From Natribaculum breve (GTDB lineage Archaea; Halobacteriota; Halobacteria; Halobacteriales; Natrialbaceae): DNA of 64,000 nt. Location of the stretch: NCBI RefSeq assembly GCF_023008585.1, contig NZ_CP095390.1, positions 248,001 through 312,000 on the forward strand, read 5' to 3'. The translations under genes were made by a program, and so were the position numbers. The notes below the pieces were generated by a model, which ran no database searches, was not told the origin of the DNA, and was given only the letters and a program-made list of their open reading frames with translations. Shown piece after piece: positions 16,486 through 24,541 of this stretch (position 1 is the first letter of the stretch; each line of letters begins with the position of its first letter).

Positions 16486-17304
16486 TCAGATCGGCTGGTA
16501 GTACGGGATCGGCGGGTGCGGGAGCGTGATTCCAAGCACTCCCAGGCCGTGCTGGAGCGGAATGTACCCGAGGACGATGAACACCACGCCGAGCACGCGG
16601 TGGAGTCGCATCCGGGTTTCGACGCTGACCGACTGGAAGAACGTGCCGTACAGGAACAGCGACGGGATCGTCCCGGCCCCGAGTGCGGCGAGCGAGACGA
16701 CGCCGCCGGTCGGCGATCCCTGGACGAACGCGTAGAGGAACGCCGGATAGAGGAGCGGACACGGGAGCAGGCCGTGTACCGCCCCGAGCCCCGCGATCCG
16801 ACCGTCGCCGACCCAGGCGTCGACGCGGGCGAGCAGCCACGCCTGCACCCGGCCGAGCGCCGACCCGACCAGCGGGATACCCACCGATCCACCGAGGACG
16901 CCGCGACCGAGGAGGTAGTGGACGCCCATCGCGATGATCACCGTCCCGACGAGCAGGCCGGCCAGCGCGTGGACCTCGGCGACGACCGTGACGACGTCTC
17001 GAGGCGTCACGAACACGAGCGAGCCCGCCAGCCCGAAGAGGCCGCCGAGGATCGCGTAACTGGCCGTCCGACCGAGGTTGAACAGGGCGTGCTGGCGAAC
17101 CGCACGAACCGTCACGACGTCGCGCCTCGAGTCGTTGCCCTCGCGCAGTCGGTCGGCGTACGTCGTCACCAGCGGACCACACATGCCCAGACAGTGTGCC
17201 CCACCGAACAGTCCGATCAGGAAGAACACGGCGGGGCCGAACGTCTGCGCGCCGATCGAGGGATCGACCTCGGGCGTGACGCACGTCTCGAGTGGGACGA
17301 TCAT
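16486..17304 (-). CDS. UreH/SafE-like membrane protein (sulfite-exporter/cytochrome-biogenesis type)
   Basis: 272 aa polytopic membrane protein. Seen: GLFGGAHCLGMCGPLVT near the N-terminus and AVHGLLPCPLLYPAFLYA in the middle, the two Cys-containing signatures of the UreH_2 / DsbD-like transmembrane family. Members handle copper, electrons for disulfide reduction, or sulfite. The start overlaps the SCO stop by 4 nt (ATGA), so a role in copper or thiol delivery to an oxidase is the favoured inference over TauE-type export. Confidence 0.84.
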   Translation of the reverse strand: MIVPLETCVTPEVDPSIGAQTFGPAVFFLIGLFGGAHCLGMCGPLVTTYADRLREGNDSRRDVVTVRAVRQHALFNLGRTASYAILGGLFGLAGSLVFVTPRDVVTVVAEVHALAGLLVGTVIIAMGVHYLLGRGVLGGSVGIPLVGSALGRVQAWLLARVDAWVGDGRIAGLGAVHGLLPCPLLYPAFLYAFVQGSPTGGVVSLAALGAGTIPSLFLYGTFFQSVSVETRMRLHRVLGVVFIVLGYIPLQHGLGVLGITLPHPPIPYYQPI

Positions 17305-17981
17305 TCCCAGTCCGACAGGACTGTTTCGATGTCGCCGATCATCCTGTCGATGTCCGGCCGTTCGCTCGTGTAGGTGCGTTCGACGTAGTCGTCGGGGTTA
17401 GACAGGAACGTAAGCGTGTTGTGGGAGAACTCGTAGCCTTCGACCTCGCTGTCTTTCTGGAACGCGATGCCGAGTTTCTCGTCGACGACGGCTCTCGCCT
17501 CCTCGACGTCCTCGGGCAGCAGGTAGTGCCAGTTGCCCGCCTCGAGGTCGACGCGCATGATCTCCGCGTTCTCCCGGAGTTTCGCTGGCGTGTCGCGTTC
17601 CGGATCGAACGAGATCGCGAGGAAGGTGACGTCGTCGACGAGGTCGCGATCGATCGTCTCGGCCTGGAGGCCGGCGAGGGTACTGATCAACGAGACGCAC
17701 TCGGCCGGACAGAACGTGTAAAAGGCCGTCGTGATCAGACACTGGTCCTCGAGTTCGGTGGTGTCGATCGTCGTCTCGGCGAGCGGATCGGGAAGCGAGA
17801 AGTCGGGAAACGCCTGGCCGTAGGCGGGGTAGGCGAGGTCCTCGCTGTCGGCCAGCTGGTCCTCTGGCGGCCCGAGGACCACGTTCTCGGCGCCGTCGTC
17901 GCCGACGAGCGAGGTGAGACAGCCGCTCGCGGCCACGGCTCCGCCGGCGGCTCCCAGGCGAAGGAACGTACGTCGCTGCAT
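17301..17981 (-). CDS. SCO1/SenC-family copper chaperone lipoprotein
   Basis: 226 aa. Tat motif QRRTFLRLG with lipobox ASGC. A thioredoxin-like SCO domain carries the copper ligands: CxxxC in TAFYTFCPAECVSLIS and the distal His in EGYEFSHNTLTFLSN. SCO proteins mature the CuA centre of terminal oxidases. The ATG at 17981 gives a proper signal peptide; a start 15 codons upstream would bury it. Translationally coupled to the UreH/SafE-like gene and divergent from the NosL-like gene. Confidence 0.9.
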   Translation of the reverse strand: MQRRTFLRLGAAGGAVAASGCLTSLVGDDGAENVVLGPPEDQLADSEDLAYPAYGQAFPDFSLPDPLAETTIDTTELEDQCLITTAFYTFCPAECVSLISTLAGLQAETIDRDLVDDVTFLAISFDPERDTPAKLRENAEIMRVDLEAGNWHYLLPEDVEEARAVVDEKLGIAFQKDSEVEGYEFSHNTLTFLSNPDDYVERTYTSERPDIDRMIGDIETVLSDWE

Positions 17982-18095
17982 TTGTGACCAACTATGGACG
18001 GCCGACTCAAGAGACGTCTGGTGCATCTCTCGAACGGCCCGGCCGTTCGGCGTTCACACCAGACGCGCTTTACGACTGCAACGCCAAGAATGGGT

Positions 18096-18683
18096 ATGAC
18101 TCGAGAGAGAGCCCGTACGGGTACCGGCCCGACGAGACGGGACGTTCTCGTCGCGACGGGAGTGGCTGGAGCGGCCGCCCTCGCCGGCTGTCTCGGCGGC
18201 GACGACGCACCGGAACCGGTGTCGCTCGACGACGAGCAGGTCTGTGACGAGTGTGGGATGGTCATCGAGCACCACCCCGGTCCCGTAGGGCAGGCGTTCT
18301 ACGACGAGGACCTGCCCGAGGGACGAGACGGCCCGGCGTGGTTCTGCAGCGGAACCTGCACGTACACCTGGGTGTTCGACCAGGAAGACCGCGGTCACGA
18401 ACCGACGATCATCTACGCGACGGACTACTCGACCGTCGACTGGGAACTGTCCGGGGAAGACGGCGTGACGTTCATCTCCGCGCACCTCGAGGCCGAAAAT
18501 CAGGTTGACGTCACCGACCTCACGATGGTCGTCGGAAGCGACGTCCACGGCGCGATGGGCGAGGAGTTGATCGGGTTCTCGGACCGCGACGACGCCGAGT
18601 CGTTCGCCGACGAGCACGGCGGCGAACTCGTCACCCACGACCAGGTCACGCGCGAACTGATCGATAGCCTCGGCGGGATGTAA
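18096..18683 (+). CDS. NosL-like copper-binding lipoprotein
   Basis: 195 aa. Tat motif TRRDVLVATG and lipobox LAGC, then VCDECGMVIEHHPGPVGQAF; the CDECGM motif matches the NosL CxxCGM copper-binding segment. A second Cys pair follows in AWFCSGTCTYTWVF. NosL-type proteins deliver Cu(I) to N2O reductase or other cupro-enzymes. No nos genes are nearby, so delivery to the oxidase served by the divergent SCO gene is the inference. ATG 18096 (or 18090, two codons upstream) follows a weak TTTACGAC box. Confidence 0.85.
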   Translation: MTRERARTGTGPTRRDVLVATGVAGAAALAGCLGGDDAPEPVSLDDEQVCDECGMVIEHHPGPVGQAFYDEDLPEGRDGPAWFCSGTCTYTWVFDQEDRGHEPTIIYATDYSTVDWELSGEDGVTFISAHLEAENQVDVTDLTMVVGSDVHGAMGEELIGFSDRDDAESFADEHGGELVTHDQVTRELIDSLGGM

Positions 18684-18730
18684 CTCGCCGAAGACGCAGT
18701 TCTCAGCGTTTTTTCGTCCGCACCAGACGT

Positions 18731-19570
18731 CTACCGAGACTCCACGCCTAACAGGCGGTCGTGACTACTCTCACGCACGAACTCGTCCGGGTCGAGCGGT
18801 CGCGCCGTTTGCCGATGTGTCTCGTAGACCTCGTTCGCCCACGCACGCGCCTCGGGCGACGCCGTATCGATCACTGCCTCGAGTTGTGCAGAGTCGCGAT
18901 CGTGGCCACAGATGCCGATTCGTTCGTCCATGATGTTGAGTCCGCACCGATCGTCGTCGGGTAACTCGTCGTGGAGCAGTATCGTGCAGTTCTCGCAGGC
19001 GAAGGCCTCGGCGGTCAGGTCCGCGTTCCACGCCACGATCGCGCTGAGGATCTGTGGTGCGTAGAGGTACTCCGCCTCCATCCCGTCGACGATGCGCCGA
19101 CAGAACACCTCGAGGTTGCCGGACTTGTAGAGCGTGGTTCCAAAGCCACGAATCGTCTCGGTCGACTCGAGCAACTGCGTGACGCGTTCGACGGGCTGGT
19201 ACGGATACCGCGGTCCTGGATAGGCGACGACGGCATCGGCGAACAGGTCGACCGAGAATCCCTCCATCTCGTGTGGGATCCACTGCCAGACGTCTCGCAA
19301 CGTTCGCGCCGTCTCCATCCCCCGTCGCAGTTCGACGAACCGGTCGGTGACGAACTCGCCGAGCAGCGTCAGTTCGTAGCGTCGACCGTCGCGAACGATC
19401 CACCCACGCTCTTCGAGGCCGCGAATGATCCGCCCGATCGTCGGATTCGAGGCACCGGTCGCAGCGCAAAGTTCGCGCCGATCTCGTGGAGCCTCGCGCA
19501 GCGTCTCGAGCACCGCGACCCGGTGTTCCGACCGCGCCAAAAATTCGACGTCACGAATTTCTGTGTTCAT
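18731..19570 (-). CDS. Winged-helix regulator with FilR1-like C-terminal domain
   Basis: 279 aa. N-terminal winged HTH (VAVLETLREAPRDRRELCAA, GASNPTIGRIIRGLEERGWIV) and a long C-terminal region of about 170 residues resembling the methanogenesis-regulatory FilR1 domain found widely in haloarchaeal regulators. Cys in CENCTILLHDEL and ICGHDRD could sense a ligand or redox state. ATG 19570 is preferred to a TTG three codons upstream. Single gene; targets unknown. Confidence 0.85.
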   Translation of the reverse strand: MNTEIRDVEFLARSEHRVAVLETLREAPRDRRELCAATGASNPTIGRIIRGLEERGWIVRDGRRYELTLLGEFVTDRFVELRRGMETARTLRDVWQWIPHEMEGFSVDLFADAVVAYPGPRYPYQPVERVTQLLESTETIRGFGTTLYKSGNLEVFCRRIVDGMEAEYLYAPQILSAIVAWNADLTAEAFACENCTILLHDELPDDDRCGLNIMDERIGICGHDRDSAQLEAVIDTASPEARAWANEVYETHRQTARPLDPDEFVRESSHDRLLGVESR

Positions 19571-19687
19571 TGGTACCAATACACCTGGATGGGTAATAGG
19601 TACCCCACCTCCTGGGAGACGACTGTGCCAGGAACGGCGAGAAAGACTATAGTAACAACTGAGACGGACAGAGGTCCGTACGAAACG

Positions 19688-19774
19688 ATGTACACCTCGC
19701 GGCGGGGCGGCCAGTACTGGCCGCCGAGTCGCGAGCAGGCGTGCAACGACTGTCAGTGGCTACTATGGCAGTAG
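19688..19774 (+). CDS. Candidate 28-aa CxxC microprotein
   Basis: ATG to TAG encodes 28 residues starting MYTSRRGGQYWPPSREQ and ending ACNDCQWLLWQ. A TATA-like GACTATAGTAAC (about 19647-19658) lies roughly 35 nt upstream. The Cys pair and aromatic residues fit the haloarchaeal tendency for very small zinc-binding proteins. It overlaps tail-to-tail with the zinc-ribbon gene on the other strand. Support is limited to start, stop, promoter-like box and composition. Confidence 0.35.
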   Translation: MYTSRRGGQYWPPSREQACNDCQWLLWQ

Positions 19775-19968
19775 TAGATCCAGAACCGGTGGCCGTCTGG
19801 ACAGCGGGCGGTGGTGTACTCGCCGAAGGCCGCGACGTACGGCCGCACGCGCAATTCGGCCCGCCGATCCGAGACCGACACGCTCGTCTGCCGGTCACAC
19901 GTCGGGCAGGCGACCTCGACGTCGCGAGGCTGCTCGCTCGACGACGGCTGCTCCGTCTCGTTACTCAT
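19753..19968 (-). CDS. Small zinc-ribbon-like protein
   Basis: 71 aa. CPTC at about residues 21-24 and C56 with downstream His (ARCPDGHRFWIYYCHSSH) could coordinate one zinc. Its start overlaps the upstream cupin stop by 8 nt, so the two are one operon. Function unknown; may bind nucleic acid or assist the cupin. Confidence 0.72.
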   Translation of the reverse strand: MSNETEQPSSSEQPRDVEVACPTCDRQTSVSVSDRRAELRVRPYVAAFGEYTTARCPDGHRFWIYYCHSSH

Positions 19969-20353
19969 CGTCGGTCATTCTGTCCCGCATGTGTTCGAGG
20001 ACGGTCGTGTGTTCGTCCTGCGGACTAAAGAGGACGATCTCGGTATCCTCGTCGGCTCGAACGGTGTGTCCGGGCGGCCAGTAGAAGAGGTCGCCGGCCA
20101 CGTCCGTTTCCTCGGAGCCGTCCGTGTAGCCGACGGTGAGCGCCCCTTCCAGGACGTATCCCCAGTGTGGACACTGGCACGCGTCGTCCTCGAGACCCTC
20201 GAGGAGTTGTGTGATGTCCGTCCCGGCGGTCAGCGTAAAATATTCTCCGCTGAGTTCGCCGTACTCTCGTGCAGTTCCGAACCCGGTCTGTTGACGAGCG
20301 ACGGCAGCCGGGGTGTCGATTTTCGCTGGTATCGTATCTTTTGCCTGGTGCAT
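19961..20353 (-). CDS. Cupin domain protein
   Basis: 130 aa single cupin. Motif region CQCPHWGYVLEGALTVGYTDG followed by GDLFYWPPGHTVRADEDTEIVLFSPQ gives the two cupin boxes. Metal-binding residues are partly atypical: PHWGYVLEG has one His where two are common. ATG 20353 is chosen over an upstream in-frame codon that would add 12 unrelated residues. Co-transcribed with the zinc-ribbon gene. Ligand unknown. Confidence 0.82.
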   Translation of the reverse strand: MHQAKDTIPAKIDTPAAVARQQTGFGTAREYGELSGEYFTLTAGTDITQLLEGLEDDACQCPHWGYVLEGALTVGYTDGSEETDVAGDLFYWPPGHTVRADEDTEIVLFSPQDEHTTVLEHMRDRMTDDE

Positions 20354-20784
20354 CGGTGTCACCCGGTTCTGATCGGGAGGCCGACCCACTACGCGAGTAC
20401 CTCACGACGCCGCACGCTCGAGGGCCGTCTCGTCGGCAGCGCCACTCGGCGCGTCGGCCGACGTCGATCCCTGCCGACCAGTACCGTATCGAACGCTCTC
20501 GGCGAACGTGTACTCACCCGTCGAAACGTTTCACCGGGTGAAACCACCACGGCGATTCGTAACGATGGCTGTGACTGGTCGCCGACGCAACCGCACGACG
20601 ATTGGCGGTTGCGGCGGTACAGACTCACAGCTATCGTTATCATACGGTCCGTTGTGATGCTTCACCGGTGATCGCCGTCCCGTTCGAGCGATCATCGGTA
20701 AAACGTTACAGCGATCCGTATCACCGACCCGTAACACGACAGCGTGTATCAAGAAATATATTTGCAGGCTCGCTCTGTGAGAGT
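20354..20784. other. 431-bp intergenic region with palindromes
   Basis: No gene supported. It contains a 17-nt palindrome GTTTCACCGGGTGAAAC (20528-20544), an 80-bp palindromic repeat (20560-20639) and the carbonic anhydrase promoter: AAGAAATATATTTGC (about 20752-20766) sits some 25-30 nt before the ATG. Confidence 0.55.
20560..20639. repeat. Family C palindromic repeat, 80 bp
   Basis: Arms TAACGATGGCTGTGA and TCACAGCTATCGTTA enclose an inner pair CGCAACCGC / GCGGTTGCG. The left half, TGGCTGTGACTGGTCGCCG and on through GACGCAACCGCA, recurs with few changes at 37331-37366. Likely another miniature element or a bidirectional hairpin. Confidence 0.6.
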
Positions 20785-21465
20785 ATGAACCAGATCTTCG
20801 TCGAGTTACTGCAGGACAACGCGGAACACGCGAGCGAGTTTCAGTCCCGATTCGACGACGTCCAGGACTCTCAGCGGCCGGACGTGGTCACCGTCTGTTG
20901 CTCCGACTCCCGCGTCCTCCAGGACCGGATGTGGGAAAACGACGAACCGGGACGGATCTTTACCTGCGGCAACATCGGCAACCGCGTCGTCCAGCGAACC
21001 GACGCCGGTGACGTCGTCTCGGGAGACGTCCTCTACCCTGTCGAGCACACGGAAACGGACACGATCGTCGTCGTCGGACACACCGGCTGTGGAGCCGTGA
21101 CGGCGGCCTACGACGACCTGACCGGCGGCATCTCCGAACCCGCCGGCATCGAACACTGCCTCGAGTTGCTGAAACCCCACCTCGAGGACGGCGTCGAGGC
21201 GCTCCCGTCGGACGTGAGTCGAACCGAGGCGGTAAACAGACTCGTCGAGTACAACGTCGACAGACAGGTCGAGTTCCTCGAGGAGAGCGACGACGTCCCA
21301 CAGCACGTCGACGTCGTCGGCGTCGTGTACGATTTCCAGGACGTGTACGGAGACCGTCGCGGCGAGGTCCACGTGATCAACGTCGGCGGCGAAACCGACG
21401 TCGAGACGCTCCGAGACGAACACCCCGAGATCGACTCGCGGATCGACCGACTCTGGGAGTACTGA
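20785..21465 (+). CDS. Beta-class carbonic anhydrase
   Basis: 226 aa zinc enzyme interconverting CO2 and bicarbonate. Zinc ligands and catalytic dyad are visible: VTVCCSDSRVLQDRM (Cys, Asp, Arg) and VVVGHTGCGAVTAAYDD (His, Cys). RIFTCGNIGNRV and VVGVVYDFQDVYG also match the family. Leaderless-type promoter just upstream. Monocistronic. A role supplying bicarbonate to biotin carboxylases of propionate metabolism is possible but not shown by context. Confidence 0.92.
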   Translation: MNQIFVELLQDNAEHASEFQSRFDDVQDSQRPDVVTVCCSDSRVLQDRMWENDEPGRIFTCGNIGNRVVQRTDAGDVVSGDVLYPVEHTETDTIVVVGHTGCGAVTAAYDDLTGGISEPAGIEHCLELLKPHLEDGVEALPSDVSRTEAVNRLVEYNVDRQVEFLEESDDVPQHVDVVGVVYDFQDVYGDRRGEVHVINVGGETDVETLRDEHPEIDSRIDRLWEY

Positions 21466-21702
21466 CTGTCGGTAGAACCTGTCTTCTGGCTGTCGGAAGG
21501 CTGACTCGGCCACGTCGAAGCGAACGTCCTGACGGTGCAGTCGAACGAACCGAACGAGGGGGCGACTCGAGCCGTCTGGACGTCCCCATCGCACTCGAGG
21601 CCATCACGTGTAAAGTATCACGATGTCTGCTGGAAGTCATCTCCGGCGCGACCGCCGAACTGCTCACGGTCGCTCCGGGGAAAACAGGTACAGCAGGCAG
21701 TA

Positions 21703-22757
21703 TCAAAACAGGTCGGTGAGCCCCGATCGGTCCGAGAGCATCGACTGGTCGAGGGAGAGTCGTTCGAGTCCCGCGTCTCGAGCCGCGGCCACCACGTCCT
21801 CGTACTCTTCCTGGGTGATCCGGCGGTTGATCTCCTCGTAGACGTCCTCGGTTCTGGCCCTGTAATACGGCTGGTACTGGGCCATGAGATCCACGAACGT
21901 TCGCTCGGAGACCTCCTCGGCGACGAACTCGACGATCCGTTTCGCGTCCGCGACGTGATTCGGCATCACGAGGTGGCGCACGAGGAGGCCGCCGGTCGCC
22001 AGCCCGGTGTCGTCTATCCGAAGGTCACCCACCTGCCGGTGCATCTCCTCGAGCGAGTCAGTGACGTTCGACCAGTAATTCGGGGCTTTCGAGTACGTCG
22101 CCGCCGACCCGTCGTCGGCCCACTTCACGTCCGGCATGTAGACGTCGACGATCCCCTCGAGTTGCTCGATAATCTCCCGCCGCTCGTAGCCGCCGCAGTT
22201 CCACACGATCGGGAGGTCGAGGCCGCGATCCCTCGCGATCTTGACCGCCTCCAGGAGGTGTGGCGAGTGGTGGGTCGGCGAGACGAAGTTGACGTTGTGA
22301 CAGCCCCGCGCCTCGAGTTCGAGGGCCATCTCGGCGATCTCTGCGGCCGTGGCGGGATCGCCGTCGGCCCCGTGGCTGGTCTCGAAGTTCTGGCAGAACA
22401 CGCACTTCATGTTATACTATCGGACGTAACTGTGTGAAGATTCTCGCCACCCCGGGACGGCGAGAATCTTTCACGACTTACGTCCGGTAGTATACAGTTC
22501 GCGAGAAAGATCGTACCGCTCCCGTTGTGACCCCGCAGGCAGTCTTCCTCGCCGAAGTGCGGAAAGTACGAGGAGACGTAGGCGGTGTCGTCGACCTGGC
22601 ACGTCCCTTCCCGTCCGGCGGTCCGGTCGACGTGACACTCGTAGGCACAGAGGTCGCAGTCGGCGTACCGCTCCCGGAGGTCGTCGATCCGCCGGTCGAA
22701 GGCGTCGTCGGACAACTGCCGATAGTTCGGCGTCGGATCGGTGGGTTCGACGCTCAT
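21703..22757 (-). pseudogene. PflX-type radical SAM protein gene split by an 80-bp insertion
   Basis: Related to COG1313 (PflX, pyruvate formate-lyase-activase-like). The N-terminal fragment starts at 22757 and has Cys motifs CDLCAYEC and EGTCQVDD up to GSGTIFLANC. The C-terminal fragment begins at an ATG (22410) with MKCVFCQNFETSH. Removing the insertion 22414-22493 joins them as FLANC-N-MKCVFCQNF, restoring the radical SAM CxxxCxxC motif and a 324-codon frame. As it stands the first cluster Cys is separated and the frame shifts, so a functional enzyme is unlikely. Confidence 0.85.
22415..22492. mobile_element. Palindromic MITE-like element inside the radical SAM gene (78 bp, TA flanks)
   Basis: Terminal arms TACTATCGGACGTAA and TTACGTCCGGTAGTA (one mismatch) continue into a second stem GAAGATTCTCGCC / GGCGAGAATCTTTC, so nearly the whole element can fold. 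It is flanked by TA on both sides where the undisrupted gene needs one TA, consistent with an IS630/Tc1-type TA target duplication. Same length and ends as family A, different interior. Confidence 0.8.
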
Positions 22758-23010
22758 GGACAACCCTCGTGACGAGATAGCATACCTCTGTCGTCGCGAG
22801 GCTCGTCGACGGTGCCCCGAGGAAACTGGAATCGGTACTCGCAACCGGTCGTAGACGAGCGAAAACGAACTGGGGAGCCGTCGACCGCGGACGGTACGAT
22901 CGGTCGCGACGATCGACCGACGCGGAGGTCGTCCGGCCAGTGCGAGGTGACGAGATCGGCGGCGGCGATTTCGGCGGTCTCGGGTGCCTCGAGTCGACGC
23001 TGGCCCGCCC

Positions 23011-24474
23011 TCAGTACGGGACGAGGACCAGCGCCACCGCGAGAAACGGCGTCAGCAGGAGCATCATCGCGATCGCGTAGCCGAACATCTCGCGCGCTTT
23101 GATGCCGGTGATCGCGAGCAGCGGGAGCGCCCAGAACGGGTTGAACAGGTTCGTGTGTGCGTCGCCGACGGCGTAGGCGATCGTGGCCTGGCCGAACGGG
23201 ACGCCGAGTTCCTCGGCAGCGCCGAGGACCGAGGGGCCGACGACGATCCACTCGCCGCCGCCGGAGGGGACGAACAGGTTGACGATCGCGCCCGCGAGCC
23301 AGGCGACGATCGGGAACGTCTCGGGCGTCGAGATCGCGAACAATCCATCGGCGATCGACTCGGAGAGCCCGGAGGCGTTCATCATCCCTTGGATGCCGGC
23401 GAAGAACGGGAAAAGCAGGATGATCCCCGCCGCGGCCTCGGCGGCCTCGCCGAACCGCTCGCGGTAGACCGCCGGTCGGAGGTAGATCAACAGGCCGGCA
23501 AACAGGAACGCGAAGTTCACCAGGTCGAGATTCCAGCCGTCGAGACCCTGCGTCGCGAGCGTGTAGCCGACGACGGCCACGCCGCCAGCGGCGATCAGGA
23601 AGCCGAGCAGTTTGCTGTTGTCGATCGTCTCGGCGGGCATCCGGGTCGTCCGCTCGCCGGCACCGCCGTCGGCCGCGACGCCGGTCTGGCCGACGGTGCC
23701 GGCGTCGGCCAACTGCTCGTCCGGGACGAACTCCCCGATCCCGCGGGCACGCCCGGAACCGGGGGCGAGAAGGGCGAGCATCACCGCCGCGAACGCGATC
23801 GACAGGACCGTCAGCGCGAGCGCGTACGGGCTAAAGATCGTCGCGCTCGCGGGGACGATCCCGTCGACGACTCCCGCCTCGACGAAGTCGTTTTCGGGCG
23901 TGTTGAGAACCAGCGGTGCCGACGCCGACAGCCCCCAGTGCCAGGTCAGGCCGAGGCCCATGTAGCCGGCGACACACAGCAGCGGATAGTGGACGTCGAT
24001 GCCGTTTCGGCGCGCAGTCTTGCCCATCTCGCGGGCGAAGATCGCCCCGAGGATGAGGCTAAAACCCCAGTGGACCCACGCGATCGCCATCGAGAACACG
24101 CCGACGAGGACGACCGCCTGCCGGCCGTCGTTCGGTATCCGGGTCAGTCGCACGAGGAGATCGTTCACGCGCGGGTGGTAGGCGATGACGAACCCCGTCA
24201 TCAGGATGAGGGTCATCTGCATCGCGAACGCGAGAAACGCCCAGAAGCCGTCGTACCAGAACAGCACCATCTCGCCCGGACCGGCACCCTCGAGGACGAC
24301 CCCGGCGACGAAGACCACGTACGAGAGGATGATCGCGAACAGGAACGGACTCGGCATCCACCGCTCGACGACGTCCGCGAGTCGCTTCCCCATTCGCTCG
24401 AATATTCCCCCTTCCGACGGCGGACCGTCCGGCCGACCGCCGTCCGATCCAGATTCTTCGTTGCGTGCTGCCAT
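23011..24474 (-). CDS. atoE: Short-chain fatty acid transporter, AtoE family
   Basis: 487 aa, about 11-12 membrane helices. Family features: RWMPSPFLFAIILSYVVFVAG, AWVHWGFSLILGAIFAREMG, TWHWGLSASAPLVLNTP, and the conserved LFVPSGGGEWIVVGPSVLGAA and AYAVGDAHTNLFNPFWALP near the end. Predicted uptake of acetoacetate, butyrate or similar. ATG 24474 is favoured over 24507 because TTTAATATA (around 24500) is the TATA box. Divergent from the MFS gene; fits the propionate and acyl-CoA genes downstream. Confidence 0.9.
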   Translation of the reverse strand: MAARNEESGSDGGRPDGPPSEGGIFERMGKRLADVVERWMPSPFLFAIILSYVVFVAGVVLEGAGPGEMVLFWYDGFWAFLAFAMQMTLILMTGFVIAYHPRVNDLLVRLTRIPNDGRQAVVLVGVFSMAIAWVHWGFSLILGAIFAREMGKTARRNGIDVHYPLLCVAGYMGLGLTWHWGLSASAPLVLNTPENDFVEAGVVDGIVPASATIFSPYALALTVLSIAFAAVMLALLAPGSGRARGIGEFVPDEQLADAGTVGQTGVAADGGAGERTTRMPAETIDNSKLLGFLIAAGGVAVVGYTLATQGLDGWNLDLVNFAFLFAGLLIYLRPAVYRERFGEAAEAAAGIILLFPFFAGIQGMMNASGLSESIADGLFAISTPETFPIVAWLAGAIVNLFVPSGGGEWIVVGPSVLGAAEELGVPFGQATIAYAVGDAHTNLFNPFWALPLLAITGIKAREMFGYAIAMMLLLTPFLAVALVLVPY

Positions 24475-24541
24475 AGCCCATGCGACTCGCTGACCTATAT
24501 TAAACATTTATGTTATCTGGACCGTACCGAAGTGCGAAACC

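Noticed and set aside
20528..20544. GTTTCACCGGGTGAAAC as an operator of carbonic anhydrase
   Set aside because: A perfect short palindrome, but about 240 bp from the start and separated by the family C repeat; position does not support a direct role.
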